Below are positions 1-10,570 of a stretch of DNA of 64,000 nucleotides, one piece after another. The stretch's first letter is position 1, and every line of letters starts with the position of its first letter. Made by a program: the position numbers and the translations under genes. This DNA comes from Branchipolynoe longqiensis (Eukaryota; Annelida; Polychaeta; Phyllodocida; Polynoidae): assembly GCA_030323885.1 (NCBI GenBank), contig CM059188.1, forward strand, positions 114,184,776 to 114,248,775. Reading direction: 5' to 3'. The notes under the pieces were generated by a model. That model saw only the letters and a program-made list of their open reading frames with translations. It was not told the origin of the DNA and made no database searches.

Positions 1-826
1 ACCGCGCGCGGGCCGTGGGACTTGTCACTTGCATTAACTGTTAGGGGTGCGCCAAGTGAGAAAAAAAAGGTCTGAACAATCATTGTGGAAGTTGCAACAG
101 CAGTGCTGGGCTGGGACTGTAGGCGCATTGCGGGACTGTTCGCGCATTGCGGGACTGTACGCACATTGCGGGACTGTACGCACATTGCGGGACTGTACGC
201 GCACTGGCCACTGCGGGACTGTACACAGGTACTGTAAGGGTGTGTGTTCTCTGGCAAACCACCAGGCGTTGTCTTCATTTCCGAGTTCCTGCGCCGTTAC
301 CAGGCACCGCCGACCGCCCACCACAACCGGCTTCCCCAGCCTGCCTGCCGACCCCGCCCCCTTCCAGCCCCGGCCTGACCGACTTGGTTGGTGGTGGTGG
401 TTGGAGTGCCCGGGCCGCTACCGCAGTCCACACGGCAGGCACCTGTCTACGTTCCGCCCGTTCACAGAGGCACGGGCCGCCTGTCACAAGCAGCGAGCCC
501 AACGGCAAAGGGGAGCAGCAAGTCCCCGATCACAACTTACTCACCAGGCCCGGTCTGTCGTCTGCCACTGGCACATGCACACAACACCATCACAACCACA
601 ACAATTTGAACAAACCAAAAAAAAGAACACTATAATATAGCTCTAAACCACCGCTAGCTATAACAAAAGCACATCGCAGAAAACATCAACAAACTGCCCC
701 GCTCATCGGAAGCGTTGCCCGGGCGATAACCCCCACCACTTGACCTTTAACCTCTGACCTCTGGGCGCTCACGCCATCGTCTGAGTGACCTGACCTTTAC
801 CCGCTAAGTCGAAGCCCAAACCGGTA
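1..826 (+). promoter_or_regulatory. GC-rich 5' flank and probable promoter/5' UTR of the METTL26-like gene
   Basis: This interval lies immediately upstream of the first coding exon. Roughly 250-560 is rich in C, G and CpG, in contrast to the AT-rich intron that follows. Just before the start codon (about 737-802) TGACCT-type hexamers recur: TGACCTTT, TGACCTCT, and TGACCTGACCTTT. Nuclear-receptor half-sites have this form, but no TATA box or transcription start can be fixed by eye. Open frames of 160-200 codons exist here on both strands, but I recognise no protein in them, and GC-rich DNA gives such frames by chance. The promoter role is inferred from position. Confidence 0.45.
113..224. repeat. 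19-bp minisatellite (GGGACTGTACGCACATTGC)
   Basis: About five to six head-to-tail copies of a 19-bp unit. The variants are TTCGCG, TACGCA and TACGCG in the middle of the unit, and the penultimate copy is longer (GCACTGGCCACTGC). It lies in the GC-rich region upstream of exon 1. Confidence 0.9.
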
Positions 827-983
827 ATGGCGACCACGGATACGAGCATACACGAGACGGAAATGTCATCAGTCACAGTAATGCGGTCGTCTGCTGCTGA
901 AAGGAACAAGACGGCCATCATGAAGGTTTTGAAGGGCCTGCTGCCCCCGACGGGCCCGTTGTTAGCGCTTGAGCTGGCGTCAG
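827..983 (+). CDS. METTL26: METTL26-like methyltransferase, exon 1 (coding part)
   Basis: First coding exon of a METTL26 (UPF0585/C16orf13) homologue, a class I SAM-dependent methyltransferase-like protein whose substrate is not established. It encodes 52 codons plus one base and ends at the donor CAG|GTATGT, phase 1. The frame contains SAAERNKTAIMKVLKGL and then LALELAS, which leads into the glycine-rich SAM motif completed by exon 2. The family N-terminus normally begins only a few residues before the AAERNK segment, so the true start may be the third in-frame ATG (codon 19, at 881) rather than the first ATG at 827. The first ATG gives an 18-residue Thr/Ser-rich extension. Recognition rests on the family motif and on the exact phase match to exons 2 and 3. 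The start is less certain than the exon. Confidence 0.93.
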
Positions 984-1283
984 GTATGTAGGTCAGGTTT
1001 GCACGTTGTAAATACAGTTGTGTACGCGTACAGCTGGCCACCATCATTGAAAGGTGTACCCCACTAAAATTGTCCTAAACATTCAAATTATAATTTCATT
1101 GGAAGCTCCAATGAATCAAAAGCAATATGTTTTTTGAATTTTTAAGATATTCCAAAAATTGAATGAGATATGTGCATTTGAAGTTTGTTGAATTTAAGAT
1201 TTGTTGTATTACTATTAGCTAATGCACTAGAGAAGTGCCTTATTTAGGGCTGTTAAATAGGCTAATCATAACAACATTTCTTT

Positions 1284-1740
1284 GTAGTTTCTTTATTAAT
1301 GATCATATCCCGATCAAACTTCACACCAAGGTTCTTCTTCGTATACCAAATCACCCCAGCTTATCAAAACTGATATAAAAAAAATAGATCACAGGAAAAT
1401 GCAGGTTTCCATGGCAACCATAATACAATCACTCCCACCTACAATATGAGTCAACTGTAGCTTTTTTTAAATAATGGTCAGATCCTGATGAAATTTCACA
1501 TCAAGGTTCTTCTTGGTCTGGCAAATCACCTCAGCTTATCAAAACTGATATAAAAAAATTAGATCACATAAAAATGTAGGTTTCTGTGGCAACCGTAATA
1601 AAATCATGCCCATAACTGCAGTTTCTTTATTAATGGTTTGATCCTGATCAAACTTGACATCAAGGTGATTCTTGGTATGGCAAATCATCTCAGCTTATCA
1701 AAGCTGATATAAAAAAATTAGATCACAGAAAAATGTGACG
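1284..1740. repeat. Tandem array, about 2.7 units of 160-170 bp
   Basis: Three head-to-tail units start near 1284, 1454 and 1615. Each begins with a TGTAGTTTCTTTATTAATG-like segment, then CATCAAGGTTCTTCTTGG, then AAATCACCTCAGCTTATC, then ATAAAAAAATTAGATCACA, and ends with a GGCAACC segment in the first two. Units are diverged at perhaps 10-20 percent. No coding potential is seen. Confidence 0.85.
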
Positions 1741-1865
1741 GTACTAAAAAAAAAGAGCAGTAGATAGTATGCAGTGTGCAGATTGCATCAGCAGCAGCAG
1801 GGTGGCGCAGTGCACCCGGCGTGCACGCGAGGCTTAGTACAGCTGACCAAGTCAATTCTCGGGTC

Positions 1866-2038
1866 GTTGGTTGGTTGGTTGGTTGGTTGTTGGAGTTTTA
1901 CGTCCTGCAACATCTAAGGTCATACCAGTACCGAATTGTGACAGTGCACACTCATGGTGACGACTTTATAGTGCTGCCCCACTGGGAAATCAGGCTGCCG
2001 CACCATGAGCCGATATTCTACTCAGTCACATTATCCTG
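1866..2038 (-). mobile_element. SINE family A, 5'-truncated
   Basis: Begins with the reverse complement of the family tail (TTGGTTGGTTGGTTGTTGG, then TTTTACGTCCTG) and runs through CATCTAAGGTCATA and CCCCACTGGGAAATCAGG to CAGTCACATTATCCT. The tRNA-like head is missing, as expected for a 5'-truncated retroposed copy. Confidence 0.85.
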
Positions 2039-2364
2039 GGGGATGGGGGGAACACTAAAAAAAAAAACCAGTATGTAACCTACCTGGAATTTCTGGAAAT
2101 GGCATTTCGCCTCTAGATTTCAAAATGTCCCCATACCTCCACTAGTGTCTAATGCCTTGGTTCGTTTCCAGAATGTATCTGAGTATCCCCAAATAAATTT
2201 AAAATCACAAACAAAAGTTCCTAGCTACTGCCCTGGATTGGACAGGTGAAGGTTACCTCAGTGCCACAGCAGCAACACAGGCGAGATTAGTCTAGTATCC
2301 TCGCTCATCCTATTCCCAGTGGAGAATACTTACATTTTATTCTGCATTTATCATCTCATATATA

Positions 2365-2520
2365 CAGTAAAACATCTCTAAATTCACCGACCATGGACCG
2401 ACTTTAAATGGTCCATTTAGGGAGGCGGTCGGTTGGGCGATCGTTTGGGACCCAAATAAAGCAATTGATATAGGGGAGTGGTCGATTTGTGGAGGTGGTC
2501 AGTTAGAGAGGTTTTACTGT
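2365..2520. mobile_element. Pogo/mariner-type MITE (CAGTAAAACCTCTCTAA family)
   Basis: Terminal inverted repeats CAGTAAAACATCTCTAAA... and ...TTAGAGAGGTTTTACTG, flanked by TA on both sides. The TA duplication and CAGT ends fit the Tc1/mariner-pogo group. The interior carries the CGACCACCTCC / GGAGGTGGTC arms, and CCCAAATAAAGCAATTGATATAGGGG, in pieces shared with the copies near 39113, 42328 and 63903. Confidence 0.85.
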
Positions 2521-2975
2521 ATATGTGGTGTATAACGTATTATGCGAGTATAAAAATACAAAGGGAATTGTTTCCTTATTATTCTATTTTATTATATTAC
2601 TTGATACCGTTGTTATTTCTCCATAAGACTCCGCACTTGACAGGTGGTGCCTCCTGCGCTCACCCCCCCCCCCCCCCTCCCTCCACCTGGTCGACATTGT
2701 CAGTCGCACCGGAGGATATATAAAGTGATATATAAAGTGATATATAAATAGACTACATCAGGCAATTATGTACATTATATTATGTAAAATATCAACCGCA
2801 ATGTGTTTACCCATAAGGCCCGTGTAGGACTAGTTGAAAGAGGAGAATTCCTCCAATTAAAACCCCCTCTCCCCTCTAAAAATCAATATTCCTCTGAGTG
2901 AAGACATGCAATAATTAATATGACTTGATTAACAAACGACATGCTTGCATCTAGATTACTCCTTTAGCTAACCTG

Positions 2976-3312
2976 GGGAGCGAGACGTAACTCGGGCAGT
3001 AGAGTGTCCACCTGTGAAGGTGTGGGTCATCCGATCGATCCTGCTCTGTGAACACATTTGCAGATTGGGCTATTTTCCGTTCCAACCAGTGGTTCACAAC
3101 TGGTTCATCAAAGGCTGTTGTATGTGTTGTCCTGTCTGTGGGAAAGTGCATATAAAAGACCCCTTGCTGCTTATCGGAAAGAGTCGCCTATGTGGCGGCA
3201 GCAGGTTTCTCCAAAGAAATATGTCAGAATGACCATACATTTGACGTCCAATAGCCGATGATAAAAATCAATGTGCTCTAAAGGCGTCGTTAAATAAAAC
3301 AAGCTTTCTTTA
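2976..3312 (+). mobile_element. SINE family B (V-SINE/core-type), near full length
   Basis: Starts with a tRNA-like head (GGGAGCGAGACGTAACTCGG, ...GTGGGTCATCCGATCGATCC). A conserved body follows: CCAACCAGTGGTTCACAACT, GGGAAAGTGCATATAAAAGA, CTTATCGGAAAGAGTCGCCT, ATGTCAGAATGACCATA, and GATGATAAAAATCAATGTGC. It ends CGTCGTTAAATAAAACAAGC. This is the best complete copy with copies at 41728, 45912 and 55838. It resembles a SINE widespread in molluscs; the published family name was not checked. Confidence 0.9.
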
Positions 3313-3431
3313 ACTAACCATCTGATTAGAGAGTATATATCGGCCTACTTTAGGCTAGCAATATCATATTGTTGTTATTAAAAAAAGGCTACTACACCTA
3401 TTAGTATGTTATCATTATGTAGAGTGCTTTC

Positions 3432-3612
3432 TCTTAAAGTTGCGTAGTCTGATGGCTTTTATTTTTCATAATTTTGTTAGATAAATATTTTAAGTTGATG
3501 GTTATAATAATCGACCTTACTTTAGTTTCAAGTAACTTTGATCCAAAATCACTAACTCAGGACATACTTGTAGTGTAAACATGCTAAATTAATTTTGGCA
3601 TGCTTGTCAAAA
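3432..3612. mobile_element. Half copy of the GCTGCATAGTCCGATGG MITE
   Basis: Starts CTTAAAGTTGCGTAGTCTGATGG and continues through AGATAAATATTTTAAGTTGAT and CTAAATTAATTTTGGCATGC, matching the first half of the family E MITE (full copies at 18357 and 28306). The second half and right terminal repeat are absent. Confidence 0.75.
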
Positions 3613-3689
3613 AAGGATGTGCCAGAGTACTAATTGGCAGTCTATGGCCGAAACTGCGACTGAGAAGTGAGCCTTTAATCTGGCTGTAT

Positions 3690-4062
3690 GGCCTGGCATG
3701 GATAAAAGATTCACCCCATACTTCCAGTACAGGGGTGAAAACTACCCTTACATAAAAACGGTCGAAAAATAGGGCTAATGAAATGAGTCTTTATGAGAGC
3801 CTAATTTCACAATCTAAGAAGCAACATTTATTCTTTATATATGTCTTCATGTTTACCCGCCGAGTTCTCTGGCTGCGATCTTGTCTTTTTGCATTCTCTG
3901 CCATTTCACCAACTCTGTTCTGATATAAGTAACCATTTGACACTGGTGCCAGGTATTCTACTTCTTGTTCCGTACTAACGCTATTTTCGCCCGTATTTAT
4001 ATAAGGCTGGTCTTCACCCGTGTACTAAAAGTACCGGGTGAATCTTTTATCTAGGCCTGGCA
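3690..4062. mobile_element. MULE-type MITE with 9-bp target duplication (copy 1)
   Basis: Element 3699-4053, flanked by an exact 9-bp direct repeat GGCCTGGCA at 3690-3698 and 4054-4062. Its ends are inverted: GATAAAAGATTCACCCC...AGTACAGGGGTGAA on the left, and GTACCGGGTGAATCTTTTATC on the right. Each end contains a short palindrome around a GTAC core. Inner sequences AAAACGGTCGAAAAA and GCTATTTTCGCCCGTATTTAT form the next inverted layer. 9-bp duplications are typical of Mutator-like elements. No transposase frame is present. Confidence 0.9.
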
Positions 4063-5080
4063 GCGCTATACTTGTTTTTACAGACCTATCTCGAAGCATG
4101 CCAGTCACTTTCACGCACGAGGCTGCGGTATGGCTGTGGTGTAACAGGCAAAGGATTTTAATCACCATGGCAACCATGTTCGTTGTTTCCATTATTCCAA
4201 TTTGGTATTAGTTTTAGATTGAATAGAGGTGTTTCTTGAGTTAATGTTGAGTGTTTATTCCTTCTGCCTTTCGACTAAAGACTATCGACTAAAGATGGGT
4301 TGGCGTGTGTCCAAAAAAGGGTATTTTAAAGGGGCAGAAATTGGTATGAATTAGACATTTATGAACATCTGGAGCTAAGTGAATGATGAGTATAAGGGAC
4401 TTAAACTGTATGTATATTATTAGTCTGTATCCGGCCTTTAAACGTCATACACATACTATATAATTTTACCTCGGTACTACCCTCTGGCTACTCGTAGTCC
4501 AGGAGAAGGAAGCACATCTAGGTCCAGCAATTAGCATAATCTACTCACAAAGGGAGGACGTTTGTTGAGTAGCTCCGGCAGTTTTTTACATTAACTACTA
4601 AACCAACCAGGTTAGTATAGTTTTTTAATGGATATGTTGGTATATTTCATGTTAGCATTCAGATACATCAAGTTTTAAAAACTTTTGATTGAATATTAAC
4701 TGATTTACAGGTTAATTACGATGTGTCATAACATCATTAGAACAATGCCGCCATTGTTCTTTGTAATGGACAGATGTTTGGCAGGAGCCACTTACATCGT
4801 TAGGATTTATTCCTGGGTTTCCTTGAGATTCCCCAAATTTTGTAGGTGTACCTCCGAGTTCCGTAGTATTTTCTCCAACTTGATGGCCGCAGAAGGCCAC
4901 AGGTGGGAGAAGTTTATTGGACAGAGTGGGGGAGGCTACCAGTACACTGGTCCCTACCCGTCATTTGGTTTTGGTTGGTTATCCATACCGCTTACGTACG
5001 ACTGACAAATTTAATCACGCGCCTGTTTTAAGGACCGTTTAAATACGGATTTAACACCACTAGACACGTTTGGCTTAATC
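4063..5080. other. Unrecognised non-repetitive stretch
   Basis: No repeat family of this window and no recognised protein. Frames of 60-94 codons at about 4712-5005 on both strands have no motif I can place. The stretch precedes the DIRS-like ORF directly, so part of it could be the 5' region of that retroelement. That is only position-based. Confidence 0.4.
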
Positions 5081-5154
5081 ATTGATTGTTTGCCATTGTC
5101 ATGTTCACCATGAAAGATGCCTAATCTTTTGGTTTTTGGTTTCTTCATCAGATT

Positions 5155-6055
5155 CGTCTTCGGATTCGATGTCGACCGATTCAGAGTCAGACAACCAGCG
5201 GGCGGAGAAATTCGCCAAATTGAGTGGCAAGGTGGTGAAGAAGTGCAAGACACTTAGGCGGAAGAAAATCAACACCACCACGATGATGAGGAAAACGATC
5301 CAGGGCCACTTTAATACTTTCAAGCCAGCAGAAGTCATTATGAAGTTGGCAGAGAAGTACATGGGGGTTAAAGGAATCCTGGAGTCCGCCATCAAAGAGA
5401 TGGACAGTGACGTCAAAATGAGTGAGGACTGCAAGAAATTTGAAGGCGTCCTCCATGCCGTCCATAAGGCAGTTCTTGCCGCACTCGCTCCCATCGTGCC
5501 TATAGCAAATATGATGATGAGGGAGAACACATTCTCATCGCTGTGCGAAGAAATGGATGGGGAGATTGCGCTGCTTACAGCAGCAAGTAATTTCCTTTCC
5601 TATAGGTGTTTCGAGAACGTCTTTAAGGCGGTCATTATGGACGCGGGAAAGGAGGTAGCCAGGTCAAAGAAGGTGATGGATAATGATGGCAAAGAATATA
5701 CACTGTTCTTGGCCCCCCCCAAGCCTGTGAAAGGCAATCCACTTGACAAAACAAAAATGTTTGGCGGTCAACTGCAGTACCTGTTTAAACAGGTTGAGAC
5801 CGGGACCAAGTGCGGAAAACACATGGAAACGGACAAGAAGCTGGGGACGCGAATTTTTCCCGCTTCAAAAAGTCCAGGCAGGATTTTCGGAGCCGTCACA
5901 CCGGACAACGGGGAGGCCGGTTCGGCATGAACTACGGCTACCGGGCCAGGGGAAGGAGCTAAAGGCAGTCGTTCGGATGGAAAGAGGGGAACAGACCCTT
6001 CAAGAGGGAGTTCACCCGACAGAAAACGTTCCCTCGCCCTGGGAACAAGTAGAAG
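5155..6055 (+). pseudogene. Decayed retroelement ORF1, DIRS/Ngaro-like
   Basis: An open frame runs to 5930. Its plausible start is ATG at 5169, within an acidic Ser/Asp run (SSSDSSSDSMSTDSESDNQ). A Lys-rich helical region follows (KLSGKVVKKCKTLRRKK), then a long helical stretch to about residue 180, then KMFGGQLQYLFKQ. From about 5835 the meaningful frame is a different one: DANFSRFKKSRQDFRSR, GQRGGRFGMNYGYRARGRS, stop, then more basic residues to about 6050. So a frameshift and a stop separate the body from a basic Arg/Gly-rich tail. An acidic start, helical middle, FGG/LFG-like segment and RGG-like tail are what I expect of ORF1 in DIRS-type elements. No RT or tyrosine recombinase frame follows. 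Assignment is by architecture. Confidence 0.5.
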
Positions 6056-6133
6056 TGGCGACGCAAACCCCTGTAAGTGCGTTTAAGGCAGGTAACATCA
6101 GAAATTCCGTTTCACAGTGGAATGACATCACTG

Positions 6134-6336
6134 ACAATCATTATCCTGACACTGAGCTAACGAGTCCTTGCCCTATCCTGTTAATGCCGAGCATCAGGCT
6201 AGGAAGCGACAAGTATCAATTTTATAAGTCAGTACTTTGACTCGACCGGGAACCAAAATCCCGATCTCCCGCACGCGAGGCCTGCGCTTTATCGATTCGG
6301 CTACTGCGTCCGGTAGGACGCCGGGTAAACCGAACG
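6134..6336 (-). mobile_element. SINE family A, head half
   Basis: Minus-strand copy covering the middle and tRNA-like head: CATTATCCTGACACTGAGCT, ATGCCGAGCATCAGGCTAGG, GTTTGACTCGACCGGGAACC, and ...GCGCTTTATCGATTCGGCTA (reverse complement of the A box region TGGCCGAATCGG). The tail half is replaced by unrelated sequence. Confidence 0.85.
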
Positions 6337-6597
6337 ATGAATGACCTGCGCGCCCGGGAGCAGTTTCCTGTCTAATCAGGGCGGCATGCACTGGGTGTTC
6401 TGGTGCTTTCTGCCCTGGATCTGAGCCGACAGCACCTCCTCACGTACACCGGGCACCCTACCGGTAGCTGAGACCCTCCTCCTGCGCCCATCCCCCCGCA
6501 CCCCGCTACCCCACCCCCAACAACACACACAGACAGGCAGACATAGCGGCGCTTGCATGCTGCCTCACACTCCCACACTGCCTGAACCCTACACACC

Positions 6598-6882
6598 GTC
6601 TGATATTCAGACACACACACACGTGCACACTCACTCATACTCACACACTCACTCATACTCACACATACTCACACTCTCACTCATACTCACACTCACACCT
6701 ACTCACACTCACACACACTCACTCATACTCACACTCACACATACTCACACTCACACACACTCACACACACACACTCACACACACACACTCACTCACACAC
6801 ACACACACACGCACTCACTCACACACACATACTCACACACACACTCATTATCACTCATACTTACACACCCATACATACACAC
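6598..6882. repeat. (CACACT/CACTCA)n simple-sequence tract
   Basis: Nearly pure alternation of ACAC, ACTC and CATACTCACA blocks. Flanking DNA on both sides (6555-6600 and 6890-7075) contains degenerate CTGCCTGACAGTGAC and CACACTGCCTGA units, suggesting the tract grew from an older degenerate repeat. Confidence 0.9.
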
Positions 6883-7085
6883 ACGCGCCTTTCCGATACC
6901 CACATGCTGCCTGACAGTGACAGTCATATGCTGTCCACCTGACACTAATTAACACATTGTCTGACCCGTATGTGCTGGCTGAAACGCATGTTTTCTGACA
7001 ATTATAATATGCATATTCAATTATTCATATGTTGCCTGACAGTGACACTACCACACTGTTTGACTCTCACATGTGTTTATTTGTT

Positions 7086-7166
7086 TAACTACACCCGGAA
7101 CCGTAATCCCAATCATCCGCACGGGACGCTTGCGCTCTACCGATTCGACCATCGCGCCCGGTGCAC
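7086..7166 (-). mobile_element. SINE family A, tRNA-like head only
   Basis: Contains the reverse complement of the family head: CACCCGGAACCGTAATCCC ... GCGCTCTACCGATTCGACCA ... GCGCCCGG. No body is attached. Confidence 0.75.
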
Positions 7167-7359
7167 GAAATGCATTCAACTTGGGCTACTTTGTAATCCT
7201 GCATACTTCTAAGAGCTTGACATCGGATTTGTTTTGTTCTATGGCCTGTATTACACTATTAGTAAGTAGTATAGGTACAGACGCGGTGAATTATACAAGC
7301 ACCCGCCCCATCCACACACGCGCCACCTCACCCCACCTCACCCCTCACACCTGACTCAT

Positions 7360-7470
7360 GCCCCCACCACCACCACCACCACCACCACCATGACCAGACG
7401 GGATGGCAAAATAAGTTGAGCGTCGGTCTCCTGTCTTGGAAGATCGGTGGATCCGAACCCCTGTGTAAAA
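7360..7470 (+). mobile_element. (CAC)n tract followed by a SINE family A head of the second type
   Basis: 7360-7391 is (CAC)n. From 7393, ACCAGACGGGATGGCAAAAT, GAGCGTCGGTCTCC and GGTGGATCCGAACCCCTG match the alternative tRNA-like head used by many family A copies (for example 13029 and 28978). The body is missing. Confidence 0.7.
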
Positions 7471-7630
7471 TTATACGGATTTTCGGTAAAGAATTATATA
7501 TTGGCAGAGAGCATTATTATTCTTGGGCGATGGAGTGAGGAGAAGGTTATGTAATCTAAAAGCAATGGGGCCCCCACTCACATGATGACATGATATAAGC
7601 TATGTGAGATATATGTTCATACATGATGCC

Positions 7631-7919
7631 TAAAGTTAATGATTTGTTTGTTTGTTGTTGTTTTACGTCCTAGCAACATCTAAGGTCATATCAGGACAGG
7701 TACTGACTTGTGACAGTGTGCACTCATGGCGACTTTATAGTGCTGTCCCACTGGGAAACCAGGCTGCCGGCACCATGACCTGGTATCCCACTCAGTCACA
7801 TTATCCTGACACTGAGCACACCAGTCCTTGCCATATCCTAATAATGCCGAGTGCCTGGCTAGGAAGCAACACGTATCAATTTTAAAGTCATTGGTTTGAC
7901 TCGACCGTAAAGTTAATGA
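7631..7919 (-). mobile_element. SINE family A, 12-bp target duplication
   Basis: The element occupies 7643-7907 and is flanked by an exact 12-bp direct repeat TAAAGTTAATGA at 7631-7642 and 7908-7919. The minus-strand tail (TTTGTTTGTTTGTTGTTG, TTTTACGTCCTAGC) comes first and the copy ends at ...TTTGACTCGACCG. This is direct evidence of target-primed insertion with 5' truncation inside the head. Confidence 0.92.
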
Positions 7920-8714
7920 AGAGATGTTCTTATATAAGAAGCAGTTCAAGGTTGATGAAATGTTCCTCTATGTATTCATAAAGAATGCAATTGGAGAAAA
8001 ATGACATTTTTGGTATATACATATATATATCTAATTGTAACTGTCTACAACCACCTGCCCCTACCGGACCCAGGGCCAAGCACACCGGCCATACCACATT
8101 CCTTAGGGCCACACCTTGCAGGCTGGGTTGGGTGGCAACTCCCCATATTAGGGCATTGCATTGACCAGTCTGTAGGGGAGTGTCTGATTGGCTGGCTGTT
8201 GGAGGTCTGGTCACCTGACCCCCTTTGGCCTATCATGACCACACAAGTCTCATTCTAATTAATTATTCAAGAAACTTCTCCAGACACACTGGAGAGGGAT
8301 CACTCTACTCCTGGCTCTTCAGAGAAACAGACTTACTCTTGAGCAGGATCCCCAGACACTCTGTCTGATGCTAGAAAAATTCATATATTCCAATTGAGTG
8401 AGTACACAGCCATAGGACTCCTGTCCCATGGGCTGTAGGCACTGCTTTCTCTATACAGGATAAAGTGGTAATGAGAGACTGTGTGGACTGAAGGTGAGGG
8501 GTTAGGTGGATAGGTCACTGATAGGTGAGCAGGAGTTGATGCCAATAAAGCACAACGTCCTCACTGTCTATCTTTGTGACTTGTCTTCCTTTCTTCCTTA
8601 GTCTTAGTTACAGCGTTAGTAATATTGGTTAGTATGACTACATCACAGGTGAAATGAAGGGAAGAGTATTGTAGTTTCATGGGGTGCTCACAGCAGCCGA
8701 GTAACCTCATGTTT
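7920..8714. other. Unrecognised stretch
   Basis: No family of this window recognised. It contains a short (TATA) run near 8020 and ordinary mixed-composition DNA. Frames of up to 94 codons have no motif I can place. Confidence 0.4.
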
Positions 8715-9002
8715 CTATACATGGGTTTGTGGGTTTGAAACCTGGTCGAGTCAAATCGACGACTTAAAAATTGATACGTGTCGCTTCCTAGCCAGGTGCT
8801 CGCCATTATTAGGATGGGGCAAGGACTGGTTGGATGAGTGTCAGGATAATGTGACTGAGTGGGATATCACATCATGGTTCTGACGGCCTGGTCTCCAGTG
8901 GGGCGGCACTATAAAGTCACCATGAGTACGCACTGTCACAAGTTGGTACCCATCCTGATATGACCTTATATGTTGCAGGGTGTAAAACTCCAACAACCAA
9001 CC
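8715..9002 (+). mobile_element. SINE family A
   Basis: Runs from GGGTTTGAAACCTGGTCGAG through GTGTCGCTTCCTAGCCAGG, GACTGAGTGGGATATCA and CACTGTCACAAG to the tail TGTAAAACTCCAACAACC. A poly-C run (about 9020-9033) follows. Confidence 0.85.
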
Positions 9003-9240
9003 TGACATTCCCGACACCTCCCCCCCCCCCCCCCAAATGCACCGGCATTTCGTTTCTGACTCCCCTTCCCACAAACACCTCAGGCAATCATTGACAGGCT
9101 CATGCTGCCAATTCTACTCGTAATACGATATTTACAACAACAAAATGTGTCGCCACTGTATATTAGACAATACTTTCTCATGAATCGTGTTAATCGGGGT
9201 TTCAGGAAATCATTGCAGACTCCCCAAACACCTCACCAGG

Positions 9241-9912
9241 ACGCGTTGGCCGAATCGGTAGAGCGCAGGCCTCCCATGCGGAAGGTCTGGAGTTCAATTC
9301 CCGGTTGAGTCAAACCAATGACTTACAAAATTGATCCTTGTCACTCCCTAGCCAGGCGCTCAGCATTATTAGGACAGGACAAGGACAAGGACAAGGACTG
9401 GTTGGCTCAGTGTCAGTATAATGTGACTGCCACTCAGATATCTTTTATTTGTTTGTTGTTGTTTTACGTCATAACAACATCGAAGGTCATATCAGGATGG
9501 GTACTGACTTGTGACAGTGCGTACTGATGGTGACTTTATAGTTCTGCCCCACTGGGAGACCAGGCCGCCATCACCATGACCTGATATCCCAATCAGTCAC
9601 ATTATCCTGACACTGAGCCAACCAGTCCTTTCCCTATCCTAATAATGCAGAGCACCTGCCTAGGAAGCAACAAGTATCAATTTTTAAGTCATTGGTTTGA
9701 CTTGACCAGGATTCGAACCCACGATCCCATGGTCTACCAACACGGGAGACGAACGCTCTAACTCATTCGGCCATCCCGTCTGGTTGCCACTCAGATATCA
9801 GATAATGGTTCTGGCGGCCTGGTCTGCTAGTGGGGCAGCATTATAAAGTCACCATGAATGCGCACTGTCACAAGTTGCTGCCCCACTGGGAAATCAGGCC
9901 ACCAGCACACAG
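9241..9912 (+). mobile_element. SINE family A with a second family A copy inserted into it
   Basis: Outer copy: head at 9241 (GTTGGCCGAATCGGTAGAGC) to 9440, then continuing 9775-9880. Inner copy: minus strand about 9443-9772, full with an alternative head ending ...CATTCGGCCATCCCGTCTGG. An exact 15-bp repeat TGCCACTCAGATATC lies on both sides of the inner copy, proving the order of insertion. A family A minus fragment follows at 9878-9912. Confidence 0.88.
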
Positions 9913-9970
9913 CCACCTGCAGCAAATGTTGACTGACAATTAATTCAACACCGATTTAAGTTCTATTAAG

Positions 9971-10132
9971 TTGGTTGGTTACTGGAGCTTTACATCCTGG
10001 CAACATCTAAGGTCATGTTAGGACACGTACCAACTTGTGACAGTACACACTCATGGCGACTTGTTAATGCTGCCCCACTGGGAAATCAGGCCGCTGGCAC
10101 CATGACCCAATATCCCACTCAGTCACATTACC
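9971..10132 (-). mobile_element. SINE family A, tail half
   Basis: TTGGTTGGTTACTGGAGC, CATCCTGGCAACATCTAAGG, then CCACTGGGAAATCAGGCC to CACTCAGTCACATTA. Head lost. Confidence 0.85.
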
Positions 10133-10570
10133 AAAAACAAACAAAACCGAGTGGTCTTCACTGATCACTGGTCACTTTTCTTCATTTTGGTCGCAAGACA
10201 ATTAATTGCAGGTGTTGCACACAAAAAAAAACCAACCATCATTGGGATCAAAATGGTCGCAAGTGATCGCAAGCGTAGTGTGACTAGGGTATTAGTTTTA
10301 CGCACTGCGACGAGGTTTCCCCATATCGAGTTCCTGACAACGGACGTGAAAAGTGAGCACCTCATACCTCCTCTCGCAGAGCCGCGGCACAGCCTGGTAA
10401 TTGGGTATTCGTTAACAGCAATATGTGTTTTATTAAATGCCATTCCACGAAAGATTAGGTCTCTGTGTCACCACTGCGCCTCGATATCACGTAATGATCT
10501 CGGTGTTCGGATGGATTGTCAGCGTGAAGTCAGCCAGGAGAATGTAATTTTCCATAAACAGGTAACCACG

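Noticed and set aside
47..640. 197-codon frame in the 5' flank
   Set aside because: GC-rich upstream DNA including a 19-bp minisatellite. No similarity recognised, and the neighbouring frames are equally open.
9241..9330. Possible genuine tRNA gene (A box and B box visible)
   Set aside because: The same head occurs tens of times attached to the SINE A body; a clover-leaf with paired acceptor stem is not evident. The same holds for the heads of families B, C and D.
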